Shown in pieces: positions 1 through 8,573 of a stretch of 64,000 nt of DNA. A program made the translations under genes and the position numbers. Every line of letters begins with the position of its first letter. Within the stretch, counting starts at the first letter, position 1. Source of the stretch: Mycobacterium sp. 852002-10029_SCH5224772 (GTDB taxonomy: Bacteria; Actinomycetota; Actinomycetes; Mycobacteriales; Mycobacteriaceae); assembly GCF_001667315.1 (NCBI RefSeq), contig NZ_LZHT01000015.1:124001-188000 (forward strand), in the 5' to 3' direction. Under the pieces are notes generated by a model. The model was not told where the DNA came from, searched no databases, and was given only the letters and a program-made list of their open reading frames with translations.

Positions 1-1394
1 GATGGATGCTGCACTCGCACAAGCCTGCTCGCGGCACGTCCATCGACCGCTGCGCGACGACGACGCCCGTTCGCCGGCTGTGGGAATCGCTGCGGATCCT
101 CAACGACCGTCAGATCGCCCACGGTGACCTGCGCAGTCAGCACATCACGGTCGACGACGGCGCGGTGTTGTTCGGCAGCTTCGGCAGCGCCGAGTACGGC
201 GCGACCGACGCCCAGCTTCAGTCCGACATCGCGCAGCTGCTGGTGACGACGTCGGCGCTGTATGACCCGAAGTCGGCGGTGCGCGCGGCGATCGACGTGT
301 TCGGCGCGGCCACCATCTTGTCCGCATCGCGTCGGCTCACCAAAGTCGCTCTGCCGCGGTTCATTCGGCGATCGGTGCCCGACGCCGGCACGGTCATCTC
401 CGGGGCGCGCGCGGAGGTGAAGCGCCAAACCGGCGCCGATCAGATCAGACCGCAAACCATCACCCGGTTCACCCGCAGCCAGATGTTTCAGCTGGTGCTC
501 TTCGGTGCGCTGGTCTATGTCGCGTATCCCTTCATCAGCACGGCGCCGACGTTCTTCTCCGAGCTGAAGTCGGCGAACTGGTCGTGGGCGGCGCTGGGCT
601 TGCTGGTGTCGGCCCTGACCTACGTCGGTGCGGCCGCCGCGCTGTGGGCCTGCACGGATGGCACGGTGAACTTCTGGACGCTGTCAATTGCGCAGGTGGC
701 CAATACTTTTGCGGCGACCACCACACCCGCAGGTGTCGGTGGGTTGGCGCTGTCCACCCGGTTTTTGCAGAAGAGCGGCCTGCCGGCGATGCGGGCCACC
801 GCGGCGGTGGCGCTGCAGCAGTCGGTCCAGGTGATCGCGCATCTCGCGCTGCTGATCGTGTTCACCGCCGCCGCCGGCGCCTCGATGAATCTCTCGCACT
901 TCGTGCCGAGTGCGACGTTGCTGTATCTGATCGCCGGTGTGGCGCTGGGCATCATCGGCACGTTCTTGTTCGTGCCCACGCTGCGCAGGTGGCTGGCCAC
1001 CGAGGTGCGCCCGAAGCTGAACGAGGTGATCAGCGATCTGGTGAAGCTCGCGCGCGAGCCCCGGCGGCTGGCCGTGATCCTGCTGGGGTGTGCGGGCACC
1101 ACGCTCGGTGCGGCGCTGGCGCTGTGGGCCAGCATCGAGGCTTTCGGCGGCGGGACGACGTTCGTCGCCGTCACCGTGGTCACGATGGTCGGCGGGACGC
1201 TGGCTTCGGCCGCCCCGACGCCGGGCGGCGTGGGCGCCGTCGAGGCGGCGCTGATCGGTGGCCTGGCCGCCTTCGGCGTGCCGGCCGCCATCGGTGTGCC
1301 GTCGGTGCTGCTGTACCGGATGCTGACCTGCTGGCTACCGGTGTTCGTCGGGTGGCCGGTGATGCGGTGGCTGACCACCAACGAGATGATCTGA
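1..1394 (+). CDS. Rv0585c-like polytopic membrane protein (5' truncated)
   Basis: The reading frame is open to the left window edge, so the start lies outside; 462 residues follow the first visible Met at 6. Near visible residues 39-42 there is an HGDL motif like the catalytic loop of protein-kinase-fold proteins, but the rest of that domain is outside or degraded. From about residue 160 to 455 there are many hydrophobic segments typical of the lysylphosphatidylglycerol-synthase transmembrane (UPF0104) family, including the glycine-rich stretch PTPGGVGAVEAALIGG. This two-part layout and the neighbouring GH92 gene match Mtb Rv0585c. It is probably an envelope flippase or synthase-like protein; the substrate is unknown. 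It converges on the GH92 gene with a 9-base gap. Confidence 0.8.
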   Translation, partial: WMLHSHKPARGTSIDRCATTTPVRRLWESLRILNDRQIAHGDLRSQHITVDDGAVLFGSFGSAEYGATDAQLQSDIAQLLVTTSALYDPKSAVRAAIDVFGAATILSASRRLTKVALPRFIRRSVPDAGTVISGARAEVKRQTGADQIRPQTITRFTRSQMFQLVLFGALVYVAYPFISTAPTFFSELKSANWSWAALGLLVSALTYVGAAAALWACTDGTVNFWTLSIAQVANTFAATTTPAGVGGLALSTRFLQKSGLPAMRATAAVALQQSVQVIAHLALLIVFTAAAGASMNLSHFVPSATLLYLIAGVALGIIGTFLFVPTLRRWLATEVRPKLNEVISDLVKLAREPRRLAVILLGCAGTTLGAALALWASIEAFGGGTTFVAVTVVTMVGGTLASAAPTPGGVGAVEAALIGGLAAFGVPAAIGVPSVLLYRMLTCWLPVFVGWPVMRWLTTNEMI

Positions 1395-1403
1395 GCGGGC
1401 CGG

Positions 1404-4040
1404 CTAGGAGTTGGCGGATTCAGCCTGCGTGACCACGAGAACCGTTGACCTACGCACACTTTGGCCGACGGTAGTGGTCAAATACACCAGGTAGTAGTCC
1501 TCGGGCACCGACTGTGCCACCGCGATCGGGACCGAAACCTTGGCCGCCCCGTCCGTGGCGAACTGGCCGGACGTGGGTGTCACGGTGATCCCGGCGTCGG
1601 AGGAGGTGCCGGAGACCGAGTAGCCTCCGGCGTCGTCGATCATGCGCTGAGCGTCGAGGCTGACGGTTCCCGTGTGCCCGGGTGCGATCGTGACGACGGG
1701 TTGGGCGACGTTGACGGTCACCGTCGAACTGCCCTCCCCGAACGACGGTGGCGCATCCGATTCTGCTGTGCCCCAGCGCTTGTCGGGATAGGCGGCGAGC
1801 GAGAACGTCAGCGTGCCGCCGGTAGTGATGATCGACTCCGGCAGCGACGTGCGCTCGGTGGGACGGCCGTCGATCTTCAGGCCGCTGATGTATTTGAGGT
1901 GGTGCGGCGCGGACGCGCCGGGGGCGGAGATCCGCAAGGACTTGTCTGCCGGGAGCGCGATGTCGATACGATCGAAAAGCGGTGCGCCCACGGTGAGGAT
2001 CGACGTTCCCGGGGTGGCCGGGTACAGGCCCAGCGCCGCCCACACATACCAGGCGGACAGAGCGCCCAGGTCGTCGTTGCCCGGCTCGCCGTCAGCCGTC
2101 GGCGCGAAGAGCCCCCGCACCCGGTCGACCGTGCGCTGAGTCTTCCACGGTTGACCGATGTAGTTGTACAGCCACGGCACACCGAAACTCGGCTCGTTGC
2201 CCGCCCACAGATAGGGCTGGTTGGGGCCGACGTTGAGCTTCTCGGTGAAGCGATCGAGCCGGTCGGCCACGGCAGCGCGGCCGCCCAGGGCGGTCACCAG
2301 GCCCGCGACATTGTGCGGCACCGACCAGACGTACTGCTCGGCGTTGCCCTCGTCGTACCCGATTTGGCCGAAGTTCTCCGGGGACACCACGACCGCGGGG
2401 CCGGAGCGAAAGAATCCGCTCCAGCTGCGCGACACCACGGACTGGGTGGTGGGATTGAACAGGTTCTGCCAGTACTGCGACCGTTTCTGGAATTCGGCGG
2501 CGGTGGCGGCGTCTCCGAGCGAGTCGGCGAACCGGGAGATGGTGAAGTCGTCGATCGACCACTCCAGCGTGATCGACGCGTCGGCGATCCAGCCGTTGCG
2601 GCCGAATTCCAGGGTGAACGGCGCGTAACCGAACCGCAGATAGGTCTCGATGCCGGGCCGCTCCACGTAACCGGCCAGCCCCGCCCCGCCCTTGGTCGCC
2701 CCGTCCACCATGTGGCGCAACGCGGCGCGGGCGTCGAAGTCCTTGGCCCCGAACGTATTCAGGTTGACGATGAGCGGCACCACGCTGTCTCCGGTCATCT
2801 CGCCGGTCGCGGCGTTGGCGAACGCCCAGCGCGGCAGCGAACCACTCTGCTCGGCGTCGTTCACCAGCGATTGGGCCATGTCGCTGGCCCGGTCCGGAAA
2901 CAGCAACGCCTGCAACGCCGCCAGGCATCGATAGGTGTCCCAGTCGGAGAAGTTGGCGTATTGCGTATGCCCCGCCGCCACGGTGCGGATAGCGCCGTCG
3001 AACCCGACGTAGCGGCCGTCGGCGTCGTTGAAGATGTTGGGGTGCAAGAGGGATCGGTACAGGGAGGTGTAGAAGGTCGTCAGATCGTCGACATTGCGGC
3101 CGGCAACCGAGATGCGGGACAGGGCGGCGTTCCATTCCCGCGATGCGGCGGCGCGGACGTCGTCGAAGTTCGCCGCGTCCTCGGCCGCCAAGTTCGCCCG
3201 CGCACCCTCGATTCCGACGTAGGAGATCGCGGTGCGCACCTCGAGCACCGAGCCAGCCGGAAACCCCACGTAGCCACCGCTGTACGGCGCGTTCGCGCTG
3301 CGTGCCCCGGCGTAGACCATGGCGCCGTCCCAGGAGCCGTACGAGGTGAAGGGCCGGCTGAACTTCATGGCGAAATACACCGTGTAGGCGTTCGGCTTGT
3401 CGCAGAACCCGCCGCTGGTGGCCCAGCCCGTGATGGTGGTGTTGTCCTCCCCGATCTGGATGGTCGCGCGGGAGTTGCCCGCCAGCGACGAGCCCGAGCG
3501 CACCTGCAGCAGGGCGGGGCGGCCGTTGTCCGGGTAGCTGAATCGACCGACGCCCGTGTGCGCGGTGGCGGTCAGTTCCGCCTTCACTCCGGTGCTGGGA
3601 AACCGCACCGTGTAGTAGCCGGGCACGCCCTGCTCGGTGTCGTCGTGGGCGATCGTCTCCCAGGCGTTCCAGGGTTGCAGGCCGACGCCGCCGGTGGCCG
3701 GCAGCATCGAGATGTCGCCGAACGCAGCGCATCCCACCGACGCGTGAGTCATGCTGAACCCGGTCGAGCGCGGGTTGTCGTAGTTGTAGCCGGCGTAGTT
3801 GCCGGCGGTGTCCGGCGAGTACTGCACCATCCCGAACGGGACGGTGGCGCCGGGGAAGTTGTTGATCTCACCGACCGTCTCGCCGCCCGTCCCGGTGCCG
3901 ATGAGCGTCGCAACGTGATCGACCGGATTCGCCACGAAGACGGGCGGGCCGTCATACCCCTTCGGCGGCGCCGCCGCGATGAAGGTCATGAAGACGGCCG
4001 AGGCCGCGATGACCGCAATCAGCGCCCTTCGTGACCGCAT
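1404..4040 (-). CDS. Exported GH92 family alpha-mannosidase (Rv0584-like)
   Basis: The 878-residue product begins with a Sec-type signal (MRSRR, a hydrophobic core, then AAAPP). Residues about 35-270 hold the N-terminal GH92 beta-sandwich, with the [10 protein letters not shown] region. The (alpha/alpha)6 catalytic part follows and carries the diagnostic [14 protein letters not shown] motif near residue 655, whose acidic pair is catalytic in the family, and GNEPS before it. About 100 C-terminal residues form an extra beta-rich domain. GH92 enzymes are Ca2+-dependent exo-alpha-mannosidases, so mannosylated glycans or lipoglycans outside the cell are plausible substrates; that is inference. It is divergent from lpqN across about 200 bases that are AT-richer than average and should hold both promoters. 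Confidence 0.9.
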   Translation of the reverse strand: MRSRRALIAVIAASAVFMTFIAAAPPKGYDGPPVFVANPVDHVATLIGTGTGGETVGEINNFPGATVPFGMVQYSPDTAGNYAGYNYDNPRSTGFSMTHASVGCAAFGDISMLPATGGVGLQPWNAWETIAHDDTEQGVPGYYTVRFPSTGVKAELTATAHTGVGRFSYPDNGRPALLQVRSGSSLAGNSRATIQIGEDNTTITGWATSGGFCDKPNAYTVYFAMKFSRPFTSYGSWDGAMVYAGARSANAPYSGGYVGFPAGSVLEVRTAISYVGIEGARANLAAEDAANFDDVRAAASREWNAALSRISVAGRNVDDLTTFYTSLYRSLLHPNIFNDADGRYVGFDGAIRTVAAGHTQYANFSDWDTYRCLAALQALLFPDRASDMAQSLVNDAEQSGSLPRWAFANAATGEMTGDSVVPLIVNLNTFGAKDFDARAALRHMVDGATKGGAGLAGYVERPGIETYLRFGYAPFTLEFGRNGWIADASITLEWSIDDFTISRFADSLGDAATAAEFQKRSQYWQNLFNPTTQSVVSRSWSGFFRSGPAVVVSPENFGQIGYDEGNAEQYVWSVPHNVAGLVTALGGRAAVADRLDRFTEKLNVGPNQPYLWAGNEPSFGVPWLYNYIGQPWKTQRTVDRVRGLFAPTADGEPGNDDLGALSAWYVWAALGLYPATPGTSILTVGAPLFDRIDIALPADKSLRISAPGASAPHHLKYISGLKIDGRPTERTSLPESIITTGGTLTFSLAAYPDKRWGTAESDAPPSFGEGSSTVTVNVAQPVVTIAPGHTGTVSLDAQRMIDDAGGYSVSGTSSDAGITVTPTSGQFATDGAAKVSVPIAVAQSVPEDYYLVYLTTTVGQSVRRSTVLVVTQAESANS

Positions 4041-4239
4041 ACCTGTCTCTTACTCCGATAACGGCCGCGCAGCGGTGTATTGCGGTGGCGTTTTGACCCG
4101 CGAATTGGATAACGATCGGCGCGCGCCCGGACGGCCGGCAAAAGACGCAGAATTCTGGCAAACGCATAGGAATTTTCGGTTACTGTCATTTCAGCGTTGC
4201 CGACCCAGGTACCTGCCCTATTTTCGGGAGATTGAATTA

Positions 4240-4920
4240 ATGAAATATTTGACTCTAGCAACCATTTCCTTGGCGCTGAGTTTGGCGCTCGCCGGTTGCG
4301 GCAACGACCACAAATCCGGTGACAAAACGCCGACGTCCACGACTACCACCTCGTCGCAGACCTCGTCGACGACCTCGTCGCAGACCGGCGGGGCACCGGC
4401 GGCGAAAGCCAAGTACACCGTCGCCGACTACGTCAAGGACAACAACATCTCCCAGACACCCGTCCGCCACGGCGATCCCGGGCCGAGCGTCGACCTGCCG
4501 GTGCCCACGGGCTGGCAGCCCAACCAGGACTCGGGCACCTCCTGGGGCAGCATCGTGCAAAGCCACCCCGCCAATCCCTCCGATCCGCCCACCATCTCGT
4601 CGTTGTTCTCCAAGCTCACCGGGAGCGTCGATCCGGCCAAGGTCCTCCAATACGCCCCGGGCGAGGTGCAGAACCTGCCGGGATTCCAAGGCGGCGGTGA
4701 TGGTTCCGCGTCCACGCTCGGCGGTTTCCAGGCCTGGCAGTTGGGGGGCACGTACGAGAAGGGCGGCAAAACCCGCGTCATCGCCCAGAAGACGGTGGTG
4801 ATCCCCAGCCAGGGGGCGGTCTATGTGCTGCGGCTCAGCGCCGATGGCCTGGAGGGCGATCAAGGCCCGCTGATCGAAGCGGCGAGCGTCATCGACGCCC
4901 AGACCACCATCACCGGCTGA
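4240..4920 (+). CDS. lpqN: Lipoprotein LpqN
   Basis: The 226-residue product has a lipoprotein signal MKYLTLATISLALSLALAGC, with lipobox LAGC at about residues 17-20, followed by a Ser/Thr-rich linker (residues 25-50). The mature domain resembles the LpqN/LpqT family, whose Mtb member Rv0583c is about the same size. An in-frame Met far upstream at 3979 was not used because only the 4240 ATG gives a signal peptide; it is preceded by a purine-rich CGGGAG at 4225-4230. The surface-exposed lipoprotein is thought in Mtb to interact with envelope biogenesis proteins; the exact role here is not shown by sequence. A weak -10 (TACTGT, 4181-4186) is the only promoter candidate seen. Confidence 0.88.
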   Translation: MKYLTLATISLALSLALAGCGNDHKSGDKTPTSTTTTSSQTSSTTSSQTGGAPAAKAKYTVADYVKDNNISQTPVRHGDPGPSVDLPVPTGWQPNQDSGTSWGSIVQSHPANPSDPPTISSLFSKLTGSVDPAKVLQYAPGEVQNLPGFQGGGDGSASTLGGFQAWQLGGTYEKGGKTRVIAQKTVVIPSQGAVYVLRLSADGLEGDQGPLIEAASVIDAQTTITG

Positions 4921-5011
4921 GAGGTGGTCCGCCGAGCCGAATTGGCCCTACGGTAAACGCATCACAGAGCAGTCATATGCGGTCGATGCCGGGCATCCAC
5001 CGTCGGCGCTA

Positions 5012-5446
5012 ATGCGTCTCATCAACCCGGTGATGGGGTTTCTGCTGGGCAGCCCCTTCGCCGGGGCCGCGCGCAAGCAATTCATGGTGTTGAGTTTCAC
5101 CGGCCGCAGGACGGGGCGCCCGTATTCAATTCCGTTGAGCGCGCACCTGATTGATGGTCAGCTTTACGCACTGACCGGTGCGCCATGGAAGCAGAACTTC
5201 CGCGATGGCGCCCCCGTCGACGTCGTGTACGGCGGTAAGACGACGGCGATGCGCGGCGAGCTCATCCGCGACCGGGCCATGGTTTCGGATCTCTTGTTGC
5301 GCGCTGCGCAGTCCTATGGCCTGGCGCGCGCGCAGCGCATGATCGGATTGAAATTCCGCGATCACCGCATACCGACGCGCGACGAGTTCGCCGAGGCGGT
5401 CGACCGGCTCCACCTGGGCGCGGTCCGGCTGAGCGCGGCGCAATAG
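5012..5446 (+). CDS. F420-type split beta-barrel (Ddn/nitroreductase) family protein
   Basis: The 144-residue protein contains the pattern FTGRRTGRPYSIPL followed by DGQLYAL and a Trp-Lys-Gln-Asn segment. This is typical of deazaflavin-dependent nitroreductase / FDOR proteins, which bind F420 in a split barrel. It may be an F420H2-dependent reductase or a cofactor-binding relative; the substrate cannot be told. No good ribosome binding site precedes ATG 5012, and the upstream Mets at 4977 and 4986 are out of frame. It converges on the PAS-ANTAR gene with only 4 bases between stop codons. Confidence 0.7.
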   Translation: MRLINPVMGFLLGSPFAGAARKQFMVLSFTGRRTGRPYSIPLSAHLIDGQLYALTGAPWKQNFRDGAPVDVVYGGKTTAMRGELIRDRAMVSDLLLRAAQSYGLARAQRMIGLKFRDHRIPTRDEFAEAVDRLHLGAVRLSAAQ

Positions 5447-5450
5447 CCGC

Positions 5451-6152
5451 TCAGCCGGCGGTGTCGCCGGGATGGCGATCGCCGCCGGGCGCACCCAGGT
5501 GCGCGGCGCGCAGGCACCGGTCGAATCGCGAACGCGCGGTGATGACTTCCTTGCCCAGCGCGGTGAAGTCTTCGGCGATTCGCTGGGCGAGCGACCCGAG
5601 CTTCAGGTTTCCCGATTGGGACAGCGTTTTGAGCATGGTGAACGCAGCGTCCTCGTCGATGCCGTAGATCAGCATCAGCATCCCCTTGGTGCGGTCGATC
5701 ACGCCGCGGCGCCGGACGATCTCGGAGACCTTGGCGGTGATGGATTCCTCGCGGGTGCGGGTGGGCGCCGGTGTGACTTCGATGTAGAAGCCGTGGGTTC
5801 CGACGACCTCGTCGTTGTCGTCGCAGAATCGGTCGCCCACCACGAGGACATGGTGGATGAGCCCGCGGGTGTCCACGATGCGGTGCCGCGTGCTGAACGC
5901 CTGACGACGCCTGATCATGTCGTTGATGATCTCGACCACCTGGGGGCGGTCGGCCGGATGCTTGTGCGACAGCACTAGCTCGGTGGTGGGTGTCACGGTG
6001 CCGGGTTGGTAGCCGTGCATGCGCTGGACCTGGTCGGACCACACCCAGCGCCGGCCCTCGAAGTAGAAGCGGAACCAGCCCGCGCACTGCGGTACGTCGC
6101 CGGCCAAACCGCGCTCGATCGCTGCCGCCTGGCGGTCTAATTCCCAAGCCAT
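5451..6152 (-). CDS. PAS-ANTAR domain RNA-binding regulator
   Basis: The 233-residue protein starts at ATG 6152 (MAWELDR). A longer frame reaches 6251 but adds 33 residues without family character. Residues about 20-130 form a PAS_3-type sensor (WSDQVQRMHGYQPG, then HPADR). Residues about 145-205 are an ANTAR domain, with the hallmark VIDRTKGMLML and the spaced Ala/Phe pair of the coiled segment. ANTAR domains bind paired hexaloop hairpins in nascent RNA and prevent termination, so this is a probable signal-responsive antiterminator. No partner histidine kinase lies next to it, so the PAS domain may be the sensor itself. Targets are unknown. Confidence 0.85.
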   Translation of the reverse strand: MAWELDRQAAAIERGLAGDVPQCAGWFRFYFEGRRWVWSDQVQRMHGYQPGTVTPTTELVLSHKHPADRPQVVEIINDMIRRRQAFSTRHRIVDTRGLIHHVLVVGDRFCDDNDEVVGTHGFYIEVTPAPTRTREESITAKVSEIVRRRGVIDRTKGMLMLIYGIDEDAAFTMLKTLSQSGNLKLGSLAQRIAEDFTALGKEVITARSRFDRCLRAAHLGAPGGDRHPGDTAG

Positions 6153-6355
6153 GGCGGATGTTTCACGTCGAGAGCAATCGGACTGGCGGCAGAAAGCAGC
6201 GGCGATCTCGCGTGGATCGCCGATGCCCGCGCGGGAAAACTGGCACTGCATGTGCAGGAGTGAGCTGCTACCCCCATGGCGGTGAGATTACAGTTTCTGA
6301 CCGGTGGTCACCGCGGAATAAAGAAAATTGCCGGACGAGTAAGTTTGGGCTCCGC

Positions 6356-7447
6356 TCACTCGCACGGGCCCGCGCCCGCGGCCGCGCGGGTGCGGGTGAC
6401 GACGGGTTGTTCGAAGCCGGCGTCGACCACGGACTGCCGCACCGCTTCGCCGACCAGCCCGGTGCGCTCGATGGGCACCAGCGCGATCACACAGCCGCCG
6501 AATCCGCCGCCGGTCATCCGCGCGCCCAGCGCGCCCGCGCGCACCGCGACATCCGCGATCAGGTCGATGCGTTCGGTGGTGATGTCGAAGTCCTCACGCA
6601 TGGAGGCGTGTGAGGCGGTGAAGATCCGCCCGGCTTCGGCATAGTCCGAATCATTCAGCGCCGTGACGCAATCGATGACACGCTGGTTTTCGGTGAGCAC
6701 GTGGCGGGCGCGACGGGCGTCGACCGGGTCCCTTACCGCCGCCAGGTCGGCGGTCCCGCGGTCCCCGACCTCACGCAGTGACGACGCGCCCAGATCGGCG
6801 GCCGCCCGCTCGCACGACCGGCGCCTGGCCGCATAGTCGCCGCCCGCATGACTGTGGCGCTCCCGGGAGTCGATCAGCAACAGGGCGACGCCGGCGGCGT
6901 CGGGGTCGAATGCCACCGGTGTGACGGCGAGGTCGGCGAAGTCGATCAGCACCGCGCTCGCCGGCCGGCCGAACAGCGAGGCGAGCTGGTCGAGCAAACC
7001 CGTTGGCGCACCGACATATTCGTTTTCCGCCCGCTGGGCGAGCCGCGCCCGCTCTTTGAGGTCGATGCGCACACCGGCGGCCGAGGCGATCGCGCCCAGC
7101 ACCGCGCATTCCAACGCCGCCGAGGACGACAGGCCCGAACCCATTTCTACGTCGCTGCTGATCGACATCACGCCGCCGGGCACCGGATGGCCCCCCCGGC
7201 GCAGCGCCCACATCACCCCGGCGACATAGGCCGCCCAGCCGGTCACCTCCCCCGGAGCGGTGGTGATCGGGATGCGTACCGGAACATCGGCGCGGTCACT
7301 GGCCACCGTGATCGCGTCGCCGGGGCCGGGTGTGAAGGTCGCCACGGTGCGCTGCGGCAACGCGATCGGCAGCGAGAAACCCAGGTTGTAGTCGGTGTGC
7401 TCGCCGATCAGGTTGATCCGCCCCGGCGCGCCATAGCGCACCGTCAC
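6356..7447 (-). CDS. galK: Galactokinase GalK
   Basis: Galactokinase phosphorylates galactose at C1 in the Leloir pathway. The 363-residue product has the substrate-binding signature [13 protein letters not shown] at residues 9-21, the GHMP-kinase ATP motif [11 protein letters not shown] near residue 105, and the C-terminal [16 protein letters not shown] motif. Start is GTG 7447, which overlaps the galT stop by 4 bases (GTGA), so the two are translationally coupled. The length is slightly short for the family because of a compact C terminus. The roughly 200 bases downstream, up to the PAS-ANTAR gene, contain no gene I can support. Confidence 0.95.
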   Translation of the reverse strand: MTVRYGAPGRINLIGEHTDYNLGFSLPIALPQRTVATFTPGPGDAITVASDRADVPVRIPITTAPGEVTGWAAYVAGVMWALRRGGHPVPGGVMSISSDVEMGSGLSSSAALECAVLGAIASAAGVRIDLKERARLAQRAENEYVGAPTGLLDQLASLFGRPASAVLIDFADLAVTPVAFDPDAAGVALLLIDSRERHSHAGGDYAARRRSCERAAADLGASSLREVGDRGTADLAAVRDPVDARRARHVLTENQRVIDCVTALNDSDYAEAGRIFTASHASMREDFDITTERIDLIADVAVRAGALGARMTGGGFGGCVIALVPIERTGLVGEAVRQSVVDAGFEQPVVTRTRAAAGAGPCE

Positions 7448-8547
7448 TGCAGTTCCCGTAACCGCTCGGCCACGCTTTCGGGGGTGACGTCACTGATGAA
7501 GGCGTCCATCGCCGATTCGGAGGCCGCCAGGTACTTGAGCTTGGTGGCGCTGCGCCGGATGGACATCAATTCGATGTGGAAGTATCCCTCCGCCTGAGCT
7601 CCGGTGCCGGAATACTGGTGCACCGCCGAAATGTAGGGCAGCGGTGCGGAATACATCCGGTCGAAACGCTTCAGCACGTCGAGATAGACAGCCACGAACC
7701 CATCCACTTCGTCCTCGTCGAGGCCTATCACGTTGGGCACGAACCTGTTCGGATAGATGTGCACCTCGACCGGCCAGCGCGCCGCGAACGGCACGAACGC
7801 GGTGAACAAATCATTACGCGCGACGATGCGACTGCCGTCGGCGACCTCGCGGGCCAGCAGATCACCGAACAGGTTGCTGCCGTGGCGTTTTCGGTGTGTG
7901 CGAGCCTGTTCCAGCATGGCGGCCGTGCGCGGCGTCAGATAGGGATAGCCGTAGATCTGACCGTGCGGATGGGTCAGCGTGACCCCGATTTCCTCGCCGC
8001 GGTTCTCGAAGCAGAACACCTGCTCGATGCCCGGTGTGTCCAGCAGGTCGGCCGTGCGGTGCCGCCACGCCTCGACCACCAGCCGCGCGTGCGCAGGCTC
8101 CAACTCGGCGAAGGACCCGGTGTGGTCGGCCGAAAAGCAGATCACCTCGCAGCGGCCATGCGCCGCGGCGGACACGAAGCCGTCGACGTCGCCGGGGTCG
8201 GGAAGCGGCATCGCGGCGCCGGACAGGCTGGGAAAGCGGTTCTCGAAGACGACCACGTCGTAGTCGGGGGCGGGTACCTCACTGGTCAGCCCGGTCGGAC
8301 CCGGACACAGCGGGCAGGCCTCCGGCGGCGGCTTGTAGGTGCGGTCCTGGCGCAGCGCGGCGATGATCACCCACTGCCCGGTGGTTCGGTCGAACCGCAA
8401 CTGCGACTGCCCCGAGGGCGCAGCGGCCCCGGTGGCGCGCGCCGGCAGCGGCCGGCGATCCGCGACCGGCGCCGGATGATGCCCGGGCAGCGAGAAGAAC
8501 AGCAGGTCACGACCGTCAGCCAGCTTCGCGCGCGTCGGCGGAGTCAC
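7444..8547 (-). CDS. galT: Galactose-1-phosphate uridylyltransferase GalT
   Basis: GalT transfers UMP from UDP-glucose to galactose-1-phosphate. The 367-residue protein has the N-terminal Zn site CPLC (residues about 77-80) and the active-site segment [11 protein letters not shown] with the nucleophilic His, preceded by ENRGEEIG. Unlike Mtb, where I recall galT annotated as two pieces (Rv0618, Rv0619), this copy is one intact frame. The start codon is GTG 8547. It has no ribosome binding site but a TAGTCT -10 element 8 bases upstream, so the mRNA is probably leaderless. The promoter is shared with the divergent FUSC gene. Confidence 0.95.
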   Translation of the reverse strand: MTPPTRAKLADGRDLLFFSLPGHHPAPVADRRPLPARATGAAAPSGQSQLRFDRTTGQWVIIAALRQDRTYKPPPEACPLCPGPTGLTSEVPAPDYDVVVFENRFPSLSGAAMPLPDPGDVDGFVSAAAHGRCEVICFSADHTGSFAELEPAHARLVVEAWRHRTADLLDTPGIEQVFCFENRGEEIGVTLTHPHGQIYGYPYLTPRTAAMLEQARTHRKRHGSNLFGDLLAREVADGSRIVARNDLFTAFVPFAARWPVEVHIYPNRFVPNVIGLDEDEVDGFVAVYLDVLKRFDRMYSAPLPYISAVHQYSGTGAQAEGYFHIELMSIRRSATKLKYLAASESAMDAFISDVTPESVAERLRELQ

Positions 8548-8555
8548 GATGTCGA

Positions 8556-8565
8556 AGACTAGCTT
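8556..8565. promoter_or_regulatory. Symmetric bidirectional -10 region between galT and FUSC gene
   Basis: The plus strand reads AGACTAGCTT here. On the plus strand TAGCTT (8560-8565) lies 8 bases before the FUSC ATG at 8574. On the minus strand TAGTCT (8561-8556) lies 8 bases before the galT GTG at 8547. The two -10 hexamers share the central TA pair, so one site can fire in either direction, and both transcripts would start at or within one or two bases of the start codon. No convincing -35 element is visible for either. This is a sequence-based inference without start-site data. Confidence 0.6.
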
Positions 8566-8573
8566 GGTCAGGT

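Noticed and set aside
1461..4034. 857-codon open frame on the plus strand opposite the GH92 gene
   Set aside because: The minus strand encodes a full GH92 protein with signal peptide and catalytic motif; the opposing frame is Arg/Gly/Val-rich, has no domain, and is expected from codon bias in high-GC DNA.
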